Shown: positions 46,813 through 57,364 of the stretch, piece after piece | Layout: the number at the start of each line of letters is the position of its first letter | Numbering within the stretch: the first letter of the stretch is position 1 | Source of the DNA: Chimonanthus salicifolius | Lineage: Eukaryota > Streptophyta > Magnoliopsida > Laurales > Calycanthaceae | Assembly: GCA_013350335.1 (NCBI GenBank) | Contig: CM023541.1 | Span: 65,823,999 to 65,887,998 of the forward strand | Reading direction: 5' to 3' | DNA: 64,000 nucleotides | Made by a program: the position numbers and the translations under genes | Notes under the pieces: generated by a model | Databases searched by the model: none | Told to the model about the DNA's origin: nothing | What the model saw: only the letters and a program-made list of their open reading frames with translations

Positions 46813-49694
46813 TATGTTGAATGGTGATGGGTGGGACTCATTACATGTTCATTTCATACATAGCTGTTTTTATGGAATTTTGTCACACTTGTATTATTAT
46901 TATACTATTTGCATGTTTTCGACTAACCATAGCCCTATTCGGAAACACTACTGGGCGCGTTGATCTAACGCCCTATCTATATCCTTAGTGGATGACGCAG
47001 GAAAGTCAAAGATTGAGGATCGAGAAGGGGACCAAGCAAGGAAACTTGGGCGGTTTGAATGATTTGGAATGAACTTTGAATGGACTATTTATGGACTTGT
47101 TATTTGATTTATTCGGACAATGTAATTTGGCAATTAGATGTGTTGGCATATAATAAGTAGTTAGGTAGATGCTATGGTTTGCTTTATTTTGGATGGTTTG
47201 GAATGAATGGTAGACTAAGGTTATTTGGTAATTTTGGAAAATAAATCTTGTACTTTGCTATCTTAAGTTAAAAATGGATTAGTCTTAGGATCTATTATAA
47301 CCTCAGTTAGTTTAAGACCCGCAAGTTGTATTTGTACCACGTGCGGATCAGTTTTATGGACTTAGTTCATATGCACATGAGCCTGGCCAGTTAAGGGTCG
47401 GATTTAGAGATCCGAACTTAACTCGCGTCGTGACACTCCGTCTCGATTACATGATTATTATATTTAAAAAAAAAAATAAACTCTGAAAATTAGAGTGAAA
47501 AGGGCGGGGTGTTACATAACCAGCTTTATTTATCAATGGTTCAAAGTGCACTTACCAATACCGCGACTCCTTCGGTCTTTCACTTCTTGATCTTTTTCCC
47601 CGATTTGATCTTCCTTTCCTTTCCTAGTCCTTCCCTCTTCCTTCTGGTTCTCTTGGCTGAGACTGGTCTTGCTGCAAGCTCCTTGGGATAATTCAGCCAG
47701 GTGATATGGATTTGAGAGATAGATAGAGAGAGAAAGGGAACTTTGATCTTAAACCTTGGTGCCAAACTCTTTTGCTCAAAGTGTGCTTTTGTCTTGGTGA
47801 AAGAAATCAACCAAGGACTGATTGCAAATCAGTAACCAGCTGCTGTTCTTGCTTTTGGAAAGATGAAGGACGACCAAGGGGGAGAGAGATAGAGAGAGTA
47901 AGAAATGAAACTTCTTTGGCTACTGAAATTCAGTCCAATTTTATCTCTCATGTAACTCCCATATTAACAATGCCCTTTATGCTTACTTGGGGGTTTCATC
48001 TATGAAATGAAACCTCCCCAAGCTTCCAACGTCTCCTTTGGACTGTATTTGTGTAACCCCCTCCTTAGATCCTCTCTCATTAACAATTCAAATGGGGGTT
48101 TCATCTTAAGATGAAACTCTTCCCCTCCTCCAAAGTGTAACCTAACCATTTGAATTTGAAATATTATAATCTATCATGTAACTCCATAAAACAGCCAGCC
48201 CTATTCATGTTCCATCTTTGGGAGTTACATCCATGAAATAACCATCCCATGCAACTCCAAATGTAACTCTCACTTGTTTACTACTTCCCTTGGGGTTTCA
48301 TTTTTGAAATGAAACACACCATGTTCCAACGACTCTATGCATGTCCTTGTGGTTTACATCTTCCCCTCATTCATCTCTCATTAACCATCTTGCATGTGAG
48401 AGTTTCGTTTGAAATGAAACTCTCCTAGGTCCCAACGGCTAACCCCTTGATTCATCTTGTGTAACCGCCACTTCTTAATACCTTCCTTGGAGTTACATGC
48501 ATGAATTATCAATCCATGCTGCTCCAACGTGCATCACCACTTGAATTTGAAATCACCCATCAACCTTTTATCTACACACCTCATTCATTTAAATATTCCA
48601 TCCAACTCATTTATTTAGCTCACCCAACTCAACTCATTCATTTAATGTAACTCAACTAATAAATTCAACTCACTCATCTCCATCATTTAATTTATCTCAA
48701 TCCCACTCAAACATTAAATTAAACTTATCCCAAATTAACTTTGAGCTTAATAAAGGATTAATCAAATCCATCTCGACCCATTGGGTCCCATTTGGGTCCC
48801 TTTGACCCATTTATCAAAATTTGACCCAATTACAAATCTTGACCCATTTGAGTACATCTCATCCATTTATTGGTCTTGTAAACATAATTATCAACCATTG
48901 GTCTTGATTGGACCATTGGCCCAATACGTTACCCATTTAAATCCATATCAAATAAATCACAATGGCAATTCCGTAAATATAAATATATTGAAAATTCTAG
49001 GGTATTACAACTCGTTGGAAGTCAAAGAGGTTTCTTGGTTTACGACAAGGGTCTTCTTGGTTAAAGCAAGGACCACATTGGTTAGATAAACCTTAATGAG
49101 GGAGAGTGAAGAGTCTAAAGTGGTTACATAAAAACACAAACCAAAGGGGCTGCTCACATCCCTTGGCCGACTCCTCCTCTTGCACAAGAGTTTCTCTCCA
49201 CTCCTCTCCTCTCTCTTTCTCTCCCATCTCTACCTCTATACTTGGAGACTTAGAAGAGTAAATAAAGAAAGAAGAAGGATTAAGGAAAAAAAGACAGATT
49301 AACAAGAAAAGAAGGAGACAGAAATAAGGTATGTTTAAGCTTAATAACATAGGAATGATTCAAAGGAAACCATAGGTTTGGCCATGGTGTGGCCGAAACC
49401 ATGGATTCCTTGATTGGTTGGAATGGATGACCAAATTGTGTTAAGGCCATGGAGTTGGAAATCCATCCAAGAAATGGTTATGGGTTGAAACAAAACAACC
49501 ATAAGGTGATATTCGAATGCATGTTATGATATTAAGAATTGAAAGAATTATGGAAAAGACTCTAGCCTTGGCTAGTGGGTAGAGTAAATTCACTAAGAGA
49601 AGTACGGAAGATGAAATCCATGTCTCAATAATGTTAGGAATGGATTTCAAGAAAAAGGGCCAAACCATGAATGCAAATAGGAAAAACTGACAAA

Positions 49695-50105
49695 AAGTCA
49701 GTCGACTAAATCCCAGGATTCAGTAGACTGAACTTGCGCTGGCAAACAAACAAAGGATATCTGGGTATTTCAGCTGACTGAATCTTATGGTTCAGTCGAC
49801 TGAAAATGTGTTGGTCAAGCACATAAGTGATATCTAGGTGTTTCAGCTGCCTGAATCTTATGATTCAATCGACTGAAAGTTCACTGGCTAAACATAGATG
49901 GGTCTATTGGTATTTCAACCGACTATATCTGCGATTCAGTTGAGTGAACGTATACGTACTAAACAAGTAAGTGATCTAGTGTGTTTCAGTAGGCTGAATC
50001 TCATGATTCAGCTGACTGAAGGTTTACCTACCAAACACGTAAATGATTTGTTGGTAGTTCAGCCGACTAAATCCTTGATTCAGTCGACTGAATTTGTACT
50101 GGCCG
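49695..50105. repeat. Array of CAGTCGACTGAATC palindromes
   Basis: About a dozen units in which the pairing halves flank 4-8 base spacers (CTGAATCTTATGGTTCAG and similar). Same motif as 20595-21125 and 35683-36365, opposite overall orientation. Confidence 0.88.
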
Positions 50106-50113
50106 AGCATAGG

Positions 50114-50210
50114 AATCCCTGACACGAATTTGATGGCAGCCTAACATAAAATCAATTTTGGAGAAATGGCTAGAGCCTCTGAGTAGATCGAATAGATCAT
50201 CAATCCTGGG
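50114..50210 (-). pseudogene. Inverted fragment of reverse transcriptase
   Basis: It is the reverse complement of about 50312-50406 with roughly ten differences, covering the segment around the RT catalytic core start. It sits head-to-head against the plus-strand RT piece. This is not a frame shadow: it is a second physical copy with its own substitutions. Confidence 0.85.
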
Positions 50211-50870
50211 GAGCACCAATATTGTTCGTGAAGAAGAAAGATGGTACTCTTCGAATGTGTGTGGATTACAAGAAGTTGAATCACCTGACTGTCAGGAACC
50301 AGTACCCTCTACCCAGAATTGATGATCTGTTCGATCAACTCAGAGGCTCCAGCCATTTCTCCAAAATTGATCTTATGCAAGGCTACCATCAAATCCATGT
50401 CAGGGATGAGGACATAGAAAATACGGCTTTCAGAACTCGATATGGGTTGTATGAATATGTAGTCATGCCTTTTGGAGTCACAAATGCCGCAGCCATGTTC
50501 ATGGATCTGATGAACAGAATATTCCGTCCTTATCTGTATAAGTTCGTGATTGTCTTCATTGACGATATTCTGATTTATTCCACCAGTCGGGAAGAGCATG
50601 CTGAGCATCTAAGGATAGTTCTGGACACACTGAAGAAGAATCAATTATATGCAAAAGCAAGAAAATGCGAGTTCTGGCTATCCAAGGTCAACTTTTTGGG
50701 ACACGTCATATCAACAGAAGGAATAGCCGTGGACCCGGCTAAAGTATCAATGGTTAGAGACTGAAAGCTCCGAAAAATGTGGCTGAAATCCGCAGCTTTC
50801 TGGGACTGGCTGATTACTATCGGAAATTTATCATGGACTTCTCCAAGATTGTGGCTCCACTCACCCGACT
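50210..50870 (+). pseudogene. Reverse transcriptase fragment (Ty3/gypsy chromovirus)
   Basis: It starts abruptly at [12 protein letters not shown]. Clear RT motifs follow in order: [36 protein letters not shown] (the YxDD-type catalytic box) and FLGHVIS. The frame is open for 180 codons, then a one-base loss makes TGA at 50762-50764; the next frame continues the family sequence to LTRL, where a forward LTR is inserted. RT copies element RNA into DNA. The start of RT, RNase H and integrase are not here. High similarity to chromovirus RT makes the family call safe; it is a fragment without its own promoter or gag. Confidence 0.92.
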
Positions 50871-52480
50871 TGTAACACCTAGATTTTTCAATGCATAAAT
50901 ATATTGGATTTTGTCTATTTAAATTGTGAAATTAGTTGAATTTAAGATTAGAAATTGAAATGAAACTTAGATGGGTAAGAATTGGGTCAATAGCCTAATT
51001 ATGATCCAATGGATCAAGGATAGAATTCGATTTGGAAATAATTGGGTAAGTGTGATTAAATGGGTCAATTACCCAATTGGGGCCCAATGGGTCATAGATG
51101 GGCTGTTTTTTAGGGTAAATGGGTAAAGTGAATTTAGTTGGGTTAGCTACCCAATTAATACCCAAGGTGCCACATCATCAAGTGTCATGGCCAAGTGGGA
51201 CCTCAAGTGCCATGTGTCATGGTCGACCATGTCATGGTTGACTTGGTCAACCACAAAGGAGTCCAATCGAATTAAGGTGTGGTTGAGTTGGAAAGTGAGT
51301 TCAAGTTTTGAGTTAAGATTAAAATTGTAACGACCCATTCCGCTATGGGCATGTTAAAACTGATACAAACTCCTAAAAACAATCCAATACTTTTTCGGAT
51401 ATTTTCTTTTTTTTAAATGGGAGACACTACTCCCGTAACCCACACCAACCATAGCAATCCACCAATAAACCAAAAACCGTAAGCATCAATCATGATTACA
51501 AATCATAGCGTTATCCATTTATTACATTTATCCAACTTAATGAAATATACACATACCTCAATTACATTAGCAAGTCTCCAATTACAAAATGAAACCATGA
51601 CAAGTAAAAAGCTGCAGCTCTACGCCCAACGTCCGATTGAGGGTCCCGTCGACCCTTCCTCTAAGGTATACCTGTAAGGCAAGGGGTGAGCTCTACATGC
51701 CCAGTGAGGGAACACATGCATCATAAGTCATCAAGCATACACTGCACATAATCATATGGACATATCAATGTCTAAGATGTCCACATGCATAACCATATAA
51801 ACGTGTGCCCTACCCCTAGCACATGGGCCCACGTCAGCCGGGCCTCTAGGACATCCTCTAACCAACCGAATGCAACTCCCTTATGTGCCCAACCGCAACA
51901 GTCCACCCATTCACGGTTACGCAGACTGATCCTCAGTCAGATTGGGGTCTCTAGTCCTCAACTAGACCTATGACCCTCTCATGACAACCGGCACACATAC
52001 CACGACCAACTCAAGAATCAGACTCACTAGAGTCTCAAACTGATTACCACACGGGAGTAACCACCTCCCCAATCCTCAACGAACTGCCAACCAAACTCAT
52101 CTATGGTCTCATCAACCAAGCACCAGAATCTCGATAGTCAAACCCATAACCTTGGACCCTATATGCTGGTCTCCACACGACTAATGTATCCACCTCTCAC
52201 AAATTCTATAGGTCTTCTACCGAGTGAGCCGGCCGAACTCACTCGTTAGGCGCCCATAAATTCCAGGTGAGTCGACACCCACAACACAAGTCTCAACAAT
52301 GAACCCCAATACCATAACCGCGGGTAAACACACTACCACATCGTACAGGCTGTCCCCACCATACACGTGTCCTAGCCTGGAATATCTCATCACATCACAT
52401 CGTACCATCCCTCGATCAATGAGCGGGCGAACACATCCTCAGCCTACTCGGTCATCCAGGGAATCACAAACCATAACAGC

Positions 52481-53105
52481 GGGAGCTGTCCCTCACCGCA
52501 TCGTCCCTCGACCTAGGCGAGCACCTCCTCAGCTTACTCGGTCATCTAGGGATCACAACTATACCAGCGGGAGCTGTCCCTCACTGCTCCGTCCCTCGAC
52601 CTAGGCGAGCACCTCCTCAACCTGGGCAAGTACCTCCTCAGCCTACTCGGTCATCCAGGGACCACAAAGCATACTGGCGGGAGCTGTTCCTCGTCGCACC
52701 ATCCCTCGACCTAGGCGAGTACCTCCTCAGCCTACTCGGTCATCCGGGGATCATAAACTATGCCAGCGGGAGCTGTCCCTCACCGCTCCGTCCCTCGACC
52801 TAGGCAAGCACCTCCTCAGCCTACTCGGTCATCCAGGGACCACAAAGCATACTGGTGGGAGCTGTTCCTCACCGCACCATCCCTCGACCTAGGCGAGCAC
52901 CTCCTCAGCCTACTCGGTCATCCACGGATCATAAACTATGCCAGCGGGAGCTGTCCCTCACCGCTCCGTCTCTCGACCTAGGCAAGCACCTCCTCAACCT
53001 ACTCGGTCATCCAGGGACCACAAAGCATACTGGCGGGAGCTGTTCCTCGCCGCACCATCCCTCGACCTAGGCGAGCACCTCCTCAGCCTACTCGGTCATC
53101 TAGGG
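52481..53105. repeat. Minisatellite, 89-bp monomer in a 178-bp alternating dimer
   Basis: GGGAGCTGTCCCTCACCG and GGGAGCTGTTCCTCNCCGCACC start units at 52481, 52569, 52679, 52768, 52857, 52946 and 53035. From 52679 on the two types alternate strictly at 89-bp steps; the 52569 unit is longer (110 bp) through a partial duplication. CCTCGACCTAGGC and ACTCGGTCATC are in every unit. Confidence 0.95.
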
Positions 53106-53109
53106 ATCA

Positions 53110-54000
53110 CCTCAACCGGTCACACATTCGGGTATCGGAACCGCAAGGGGCTTCTAAAGTCACCTTGGGTGAACCAACATTCAGCCTGATGGTCTATCTA
53201 GGGTTAACATAATTACTTCCCAATTAGTCCTTATCTGGGACTCCAAGGCACCTTATTCTCAAAATCAGATTATGCCCCTCTCATAGGTACGTCTGGGAAA
53301 TACAAGACATACCGACCATTTGATCCATACAAGGGGTTACGACTACCCATTTCCAATCACAAGGGAGTCTGAATCCCACCCACGCGTCCACTGTGCGGTC
53401 CCACATAACATCCGTACCTTAACTACCCAACAAGCTAGGGGGAGTCTCTAGATCCTGATGTGGCCTAGTACCCATGCCCCACCGGCATCCCACATATGCT
53501 AGCTATACGCATGCACAAATACCGCTACACCTACTATTAACATAGTTCATTGTATAATAATCAGATACATATATATCACTATCTATCACGGGTTGGCATG
53601 TTAACATCCAAGCATGTTACAATGTCTAGCAGTCCAAACTAATCATCATATAGTCATATGGCATTTTATCACCAGATTACATCACACCATGATCAAACAT
53701 ATGCCACCACATATCACATATTCACATGCTGACATCTTAACATATTATGAACCAAAATAAACTCTGATCATGTCGCCACACAATCAATCAATTATGACAT
53801 CAATTAATCAATTCATATATGCCTCTACGGCCTCGGATACGAATACACCCGGATGGGGGCCCACCACATAATGGTATCAACAGTTCCCTTACCGAGTGGC
53901 TCATAACACTGATGACCCCCATTCGACATATTCCGTACCCGGACATTTGATAGAGAAGTAAGATGCATAGATGCATGCTAAAAGCGATGATGAGTTCCCT
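53110..54000. other. Intron-like body of the second-family LTR, no gene seen
   Basis: Non-coding, with no strong repeats. Minus-strand frames are open for up to 157 codons near its right end only because of high GC in the following block; nothing recognisable is encoded. Confidence 0.4.
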
Positions 54001-54109
54001 CACCTGTGTGTGCCTCAAAATCCAAAGTGAGAGAGACGGTACGCTGGGTTGAAAGGAGCTCAATCTATTGAAAAAGAGCAAGGGAATAAGCAATCGGGCA
54101 AAAAGGGTC

Positions 54110-54660
54110 AAACAAAACCTGGAGTGCAAACGGGTCCGACGGGCCCGAAAACTAGGAAACTGCGCCGGGCCGAACAGAACTGGGCCGGACCCAAAGCTGG
54201 GCCGGGCTGGACCGGAGGCAGGATCTGGCGGGCTGGCCCAGCCGGGTCCAGAATCGAGACCCGACTGAGTCAACTCGTGGCTCTAAGTGACTCAGCCGAA
54301 GGGGGAAGGGGAAAAAAAAAGGGAAAGAGGGGAAGAAGAAAGAGAATCGGGGAAGAAAGAAGAAGAATCGGAGAGGGAAGAGGGGAAAATACCTGGTTCA
54401 GCCGAGGAGAGAAGAGATCCGACTCGTCTGGGACCGGAGGAGCTCTAACCAATGCTGAGGGTGGAGGAGGGAAGTCGGCAGCAGATTCAGACGGAAGAAG
54501 AAAGATCAGGGAAAAGAGAGAAGAGGAGAGGGATTGAGAGGGGAAAGAGAGAATCGAGAAGGAGGGAGATGAGGACGGCGGCGGGATTAGGGTTAGGGTT
54601 TGATGGAGAAGGGAAGAAGATGAAAAAAGGGGGGAAAAATGGTGAGCCGGCACTGTAGCG
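54110..54660 (-). other. GC-rich intron start and exon-1-like leader of the second-family LTR
   Basis: On the minus strand the right part is a C/T-rich leader (TTCTCGATTCTCTC, CCGCCGCCG) ending at the donor 54392. The left part is very GC-rich with GGGCCGG phrases. The composition keeps several frames open by chance. Confidence 0.5.
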
Positions 54661-55251
54661 AGCTGCTACAGTGCCGTGCGGAAAGGGGCATAGTTTAGGG
54701 TTTTGGGGGGGGGGGGTTTTAAGATAGTTTTTTTTTTATAAAATAAAATCTTAAAATTTTCAAAAATAAATAAATAATTTAAAACTCATAAAAAATCAAA
54801 CGTCGAACATCGGAGAAGATAATGTGTGATTTTCAAACTTTTTACATGATAAAATATTCAATTATTCAAAATTACTAAATTGCCCTTTGAGTCTCCGTAC
54901 TCAAAACCGGGCAAACTAGGACCCACCACGGGGCCCACACTCACCCCGCAGCTACCAAGACCCTAAAACTCTGAAAAATCGGGTCGGGTCATTACAAAAA
55001 TACTAGAAGTGAGTTGGGAAATGAGTCAAATAATTTAAATGAGTTGAGCTGAGTTGAATGGAAGTTGAGGGGACTTCTTAATGATTCAAGTGGGAGATCG
55101 AAGGTTTCTATCTCAATGGAAGAGACCCCAAGGAACTCGATGGGGGTGAGGTGTCTCCTTCGTTAAGCCAAGGGACACCTTGAACAAACCAAGAAGTAAA
55201 GAGGGGAAGAGGAAAAGCCTTGGGCTGTTACAAAGGGGTTCAACCAAGGGG

Positions 55252-56190
55252 CACTTTTAATGGACCGAAATTTTTAAATCAATAAATATGTGGTTATTAT
55301 TTATTTTTAGTGGTGGAAATGGGAAATTTGATGGAATAAATGGTAAATGTACCAAAATTTGGACAAAGGCCCAACTAGGGCCCAATGGATTATGAATTGG
55401 ATTTAAGTTTACTTAAAGGGTCAATGGTGGTCAATTGGGCCAAGGATGGTCAAATTGGGCCCAATACCCATTTCGGACCCAATGGATTAAGTTGATGTAA
55501 GCTTTAAGGTAAATGGGTAAGGATGAATGTAATTGGGCCATGGGCCCAATGGTGGTCCAATTAGTTGGAATGGGTTGAATTAAATTTAAATCACCTAAGT
55601 TAATTTGAATTAAGCCAAGGTGATGTGGCCAATTGGGACCCACCTCCACCTCACCAAGTGAGGTGGCGTGTGGACCCAAGGTTTGGTGGGGCCGACCACC
55701 ATGGTTGAATTGGTCAACCATGGGTGGATTACTTAGAGGAAATTTAATGGAAATAAATTAAGTAGGAAATAAATAAACCTAAGTAATTATCTAGTTAATT
55801 AATTAAGTAAAATAAACAAAAGGTGGTCAAATGGTCAAAGAAGACCAAAAGCCATCTATCTTAACACCCAAAAACGTTGGGTGGTGGTTATCGCCAACCA
55901 CCACCATAAAGCAAGATAAAAATCTAAGGTGGGTTGGTGGGAGGAAATAAATGGTAAAGTGTAACTTAAGATAAGCATTATTTTTCCCCATCTTTTATCC
56001 TCATTTTATTCTCTCCATCTCTTTCACTCTCCAAAAAACGTCTCACACCTAAGGAGAAGAGAAAGGAAGAAAACCAAGAGAAAGAAGAAGAAAGCTAAGG
56101 AGAAAAAAAGAGAAGGAGAGAAGAAAGAAGTGGGTTTCTTAGTCCATTACTCTAAGATCATGGTCTATTGTCTTCCCTCTCATCATTTAC
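55252..56190 (+). mobile_element. Forward LTR 5' half of a related variant (left arm of a palindromic pair)
   Basis: TTTTAATGGACCGAAATTTTTAAATC corresponds to a worn TGTAATAGCCCG start. GGGCCAA/GGCCCAATGG phrases, CCACCTCACCAAGTGAGGTGG and CATGGTTGAATTGGTCAACC follow, then an exon-1-like CT/purine stretch. It is the rough reverse complement of 56190-57302. Confidence 0.75.
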
Positions 56191-57302
56191 AATCCGACGA
56201 CTCCTCCGGCTTTTCTTTCTCCTCTTGATTTCCTTAGCCCATTCTCTTCTTCTTCTCTTTGATTGGTCGGCCAAGATGAGCTTGATCAAATGAAAAACAT
56301 CAAAGCTTCGGTCGGCTAAGATGGAGTGTGTATGGGAGAGTAAAAGGAGGAGAAGATGGAGAGAATTACCCTAAGGTCTTGGTCTTGGAGTGGTGTCTTA
56401 TGCTTTGAGCTTTTTCTTCTCTTCTTCTAAGTCTTCTTCTTCTTATCTCCTTAGCTTTCTTCTTCCTTCTTTCCTTGGTGTGCGATGGCTTTGAGAGAGA
56501 TGAAGAGAGGGAGAGAGTGAAAGTGCTCGATGGAAAAAGATGAGGAAAAGAGATAAGGTTTATCTCATTTGGTGGAGTGAGCTACACTCCACCATTTAAT
56601 TTCTCCACCAACCAACATGAGATCTTTTTTATGCTTTATGGTGGTGGTTGGAATAAACCACCACCAAGCCCAACGTTCTTGGCTTTAAGGATAAGGTGGT
56701 TTGGTCTTCTACCTTTTGATCCCTTTGACCACCTTTTAGATAGTTTAATCATTTAATTAATTAGATAATTAACTTGGGTTAATTAATTCCCACTTAACCT
56801 AATTTCTTTTTCTTAAATTCCCTCCATGTATCCACCCATGGTTGACCAATTCAACCATGGTGGCCGGCCCCACCAATCGTTGGTCCACACTCCACCTCAT
56901 TTGGTGAGGTGGAGGTGGGTCCCAATCGGCCATGTCACCTTGGTCAATTCATCACCAATTTAGGTGATTTAATTTTAATTAAATCCATTCCAACTAGTTG
57001 GATCACCATTGGGCCCATGGCCCAATTACATTCACCCTTACCCATTTACCTTAGAGCTTACATTATCTTGACCCATTGGGTCCCAAATGGGTATTGGGCC
57101 CAATTTGACCATCCTTGGCCCAATTGACCATCATTGACCATTTAAATGATTTTAAATCCAATCCATGGTCCATTGGGCCATACTTGGGCCTTTGTCCAAA
57201 TTTTGATCCATTTACCATCTATTCCATTAAATTTCCCAATTTCCATTATTAAAACAAATAATAGCCACATATTCATTGATTTAAAAACTCCGGGCTATTA
57301 CA
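56190..57302 (-). mobile_element. Minus LTR 5' half (right arm), 3' LTR of the pol-bearing element
   Basis: On the minus strand it starts TGTAATAGCCCGGAG directly after a polypurine-like AAAAGAGGA and pol, so it is that element's 3' LTR. The exon-1-like part ends AAGCCGGAGGAGTCGTCGGATT|GTAAATG. It is cut there and faces the forward half. Confidence 0.8.
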
Positions 57303-57364
57303 ATACAATCCTCTTTTGAAATTTTCGTCCCGAAAATTCGAGCGAAGTAGAGGTTCAAAACAAT
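57303..57364 (-). other. 3' untranslated end and polypurine region
   Basis: Minus strand GGGACGAAAATTTCAAAAG, then AGGATTGTAT, between the pol stop and the 3' LTR. The GGGACGAAA phrase is typical of the pol-LTR junction in Tekay-type elements. Confidence 0.65.

Larger units (their letters stand above)
44013..47516 (+). mobile_element. Solo LTR, forward, with perfect TSD TAACC
   Basis: At 3504 bp it runs from TGTAACACCCTAG to GGGCGGGGTGTTACA, with TAACC on both sides. The exon-1-like stretch ends CGAAGGAGACGCGGTATTC before donor GTAAGTGCAT at 45411; the acceptor TATATCCTTAG ends at 46988 (1578 bp). The beginning contains ATATGAATTTATTCATAT, a near palindrome. Confidence 0.95.
43477..49009 (-). 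mobile_element. Minus-strand LTR with an internal deletion and a nested solo LTR
   Basis: The ends are TGTAACACCCCGCCC and GGGTATTACA. Its intron body is largely deleted: the exon-2-like flank at about 43930 jumps to a GATCTGGCCAT hairpin near the donor. The exon-1-like part resumes at 47517. ATTCA before and ACTCG after are a poor TSD match. Confidence 0.85.
42907..50113 (+). mobile_element. Forward LTR, 3'-truncated, interrupted at 43477-49009
   Basis: It starts TGTAACACCCCGGATTTTC with TGGAT before it. GGGTCAA boxes follow, then the insertion, then an exon-1-like region with TTGGCCGACTCCTCC and a GTATGTTT donor near 49329. A hairpin at 49373 and a CAGTCGACTG array come next. It breaks off before the acceptor and joins an inverted piece of reverse transcriptase. 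It belongs to the same subfamily as the LTRs of 19174-37665. Confidence 0.85.
51326..54996 (-). mobile_element. Solo LTR of a second family, minus strand, with perfect TSD AAAAT
   Basis: It runs from TGTAACGACCCATTCC to GGTCGGGTCATTACA, 3671 bp, with AAAAT on both sides. Sequence is unlike the main family, yet the layout is similar: on the minus strand a CT-rich exon-like start ends in CCAG|GTATTTTCCC at 54392. A long intron-like body with a minisatellite follows, and TTGCCTTACAG|G ends at 51672 (2721 bp), then a short exon-like stretch with GGGTCGACGGGACCC. Confidence 0.92.
50871..55251 (+). mobile_element. Forward LTR inserted in RT, 3'-truncated, interrupted by another LTR
   Basis: It starts TGTAACACCTAGATTTTTC after CGACT. 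The GGGTCAA-rich beginning and a CATGGTTGACTTGGTCAACC palindrome precede the insertion at 51326. The sequence resumes at 55002 (ACTAGAAGTGAGTTGGG) and stops at about 55251, before any splice donor. Confidence 0.85.

Noticed and set aside
50309..50608. Minus-strand frame of 99 codons
   Set aside because: Antisense shadow of the reverse transcriptase frame; only the separate inverted piece at 50114-50210 is real minus-strand RT.
52481..53105. Centromeric satellite
   Set aside because: Only seven units, confined to one LTR with its own TSD. Kept only as a possible satellite seed.
54049..54658. Long frames on both strands (162 and 127 codons)
   Set aside because: Low-complexity E/K/R- and S/P-rich translations of a GC-rich, purine/pyrimidine-biased leader; no sign of selection for coding.
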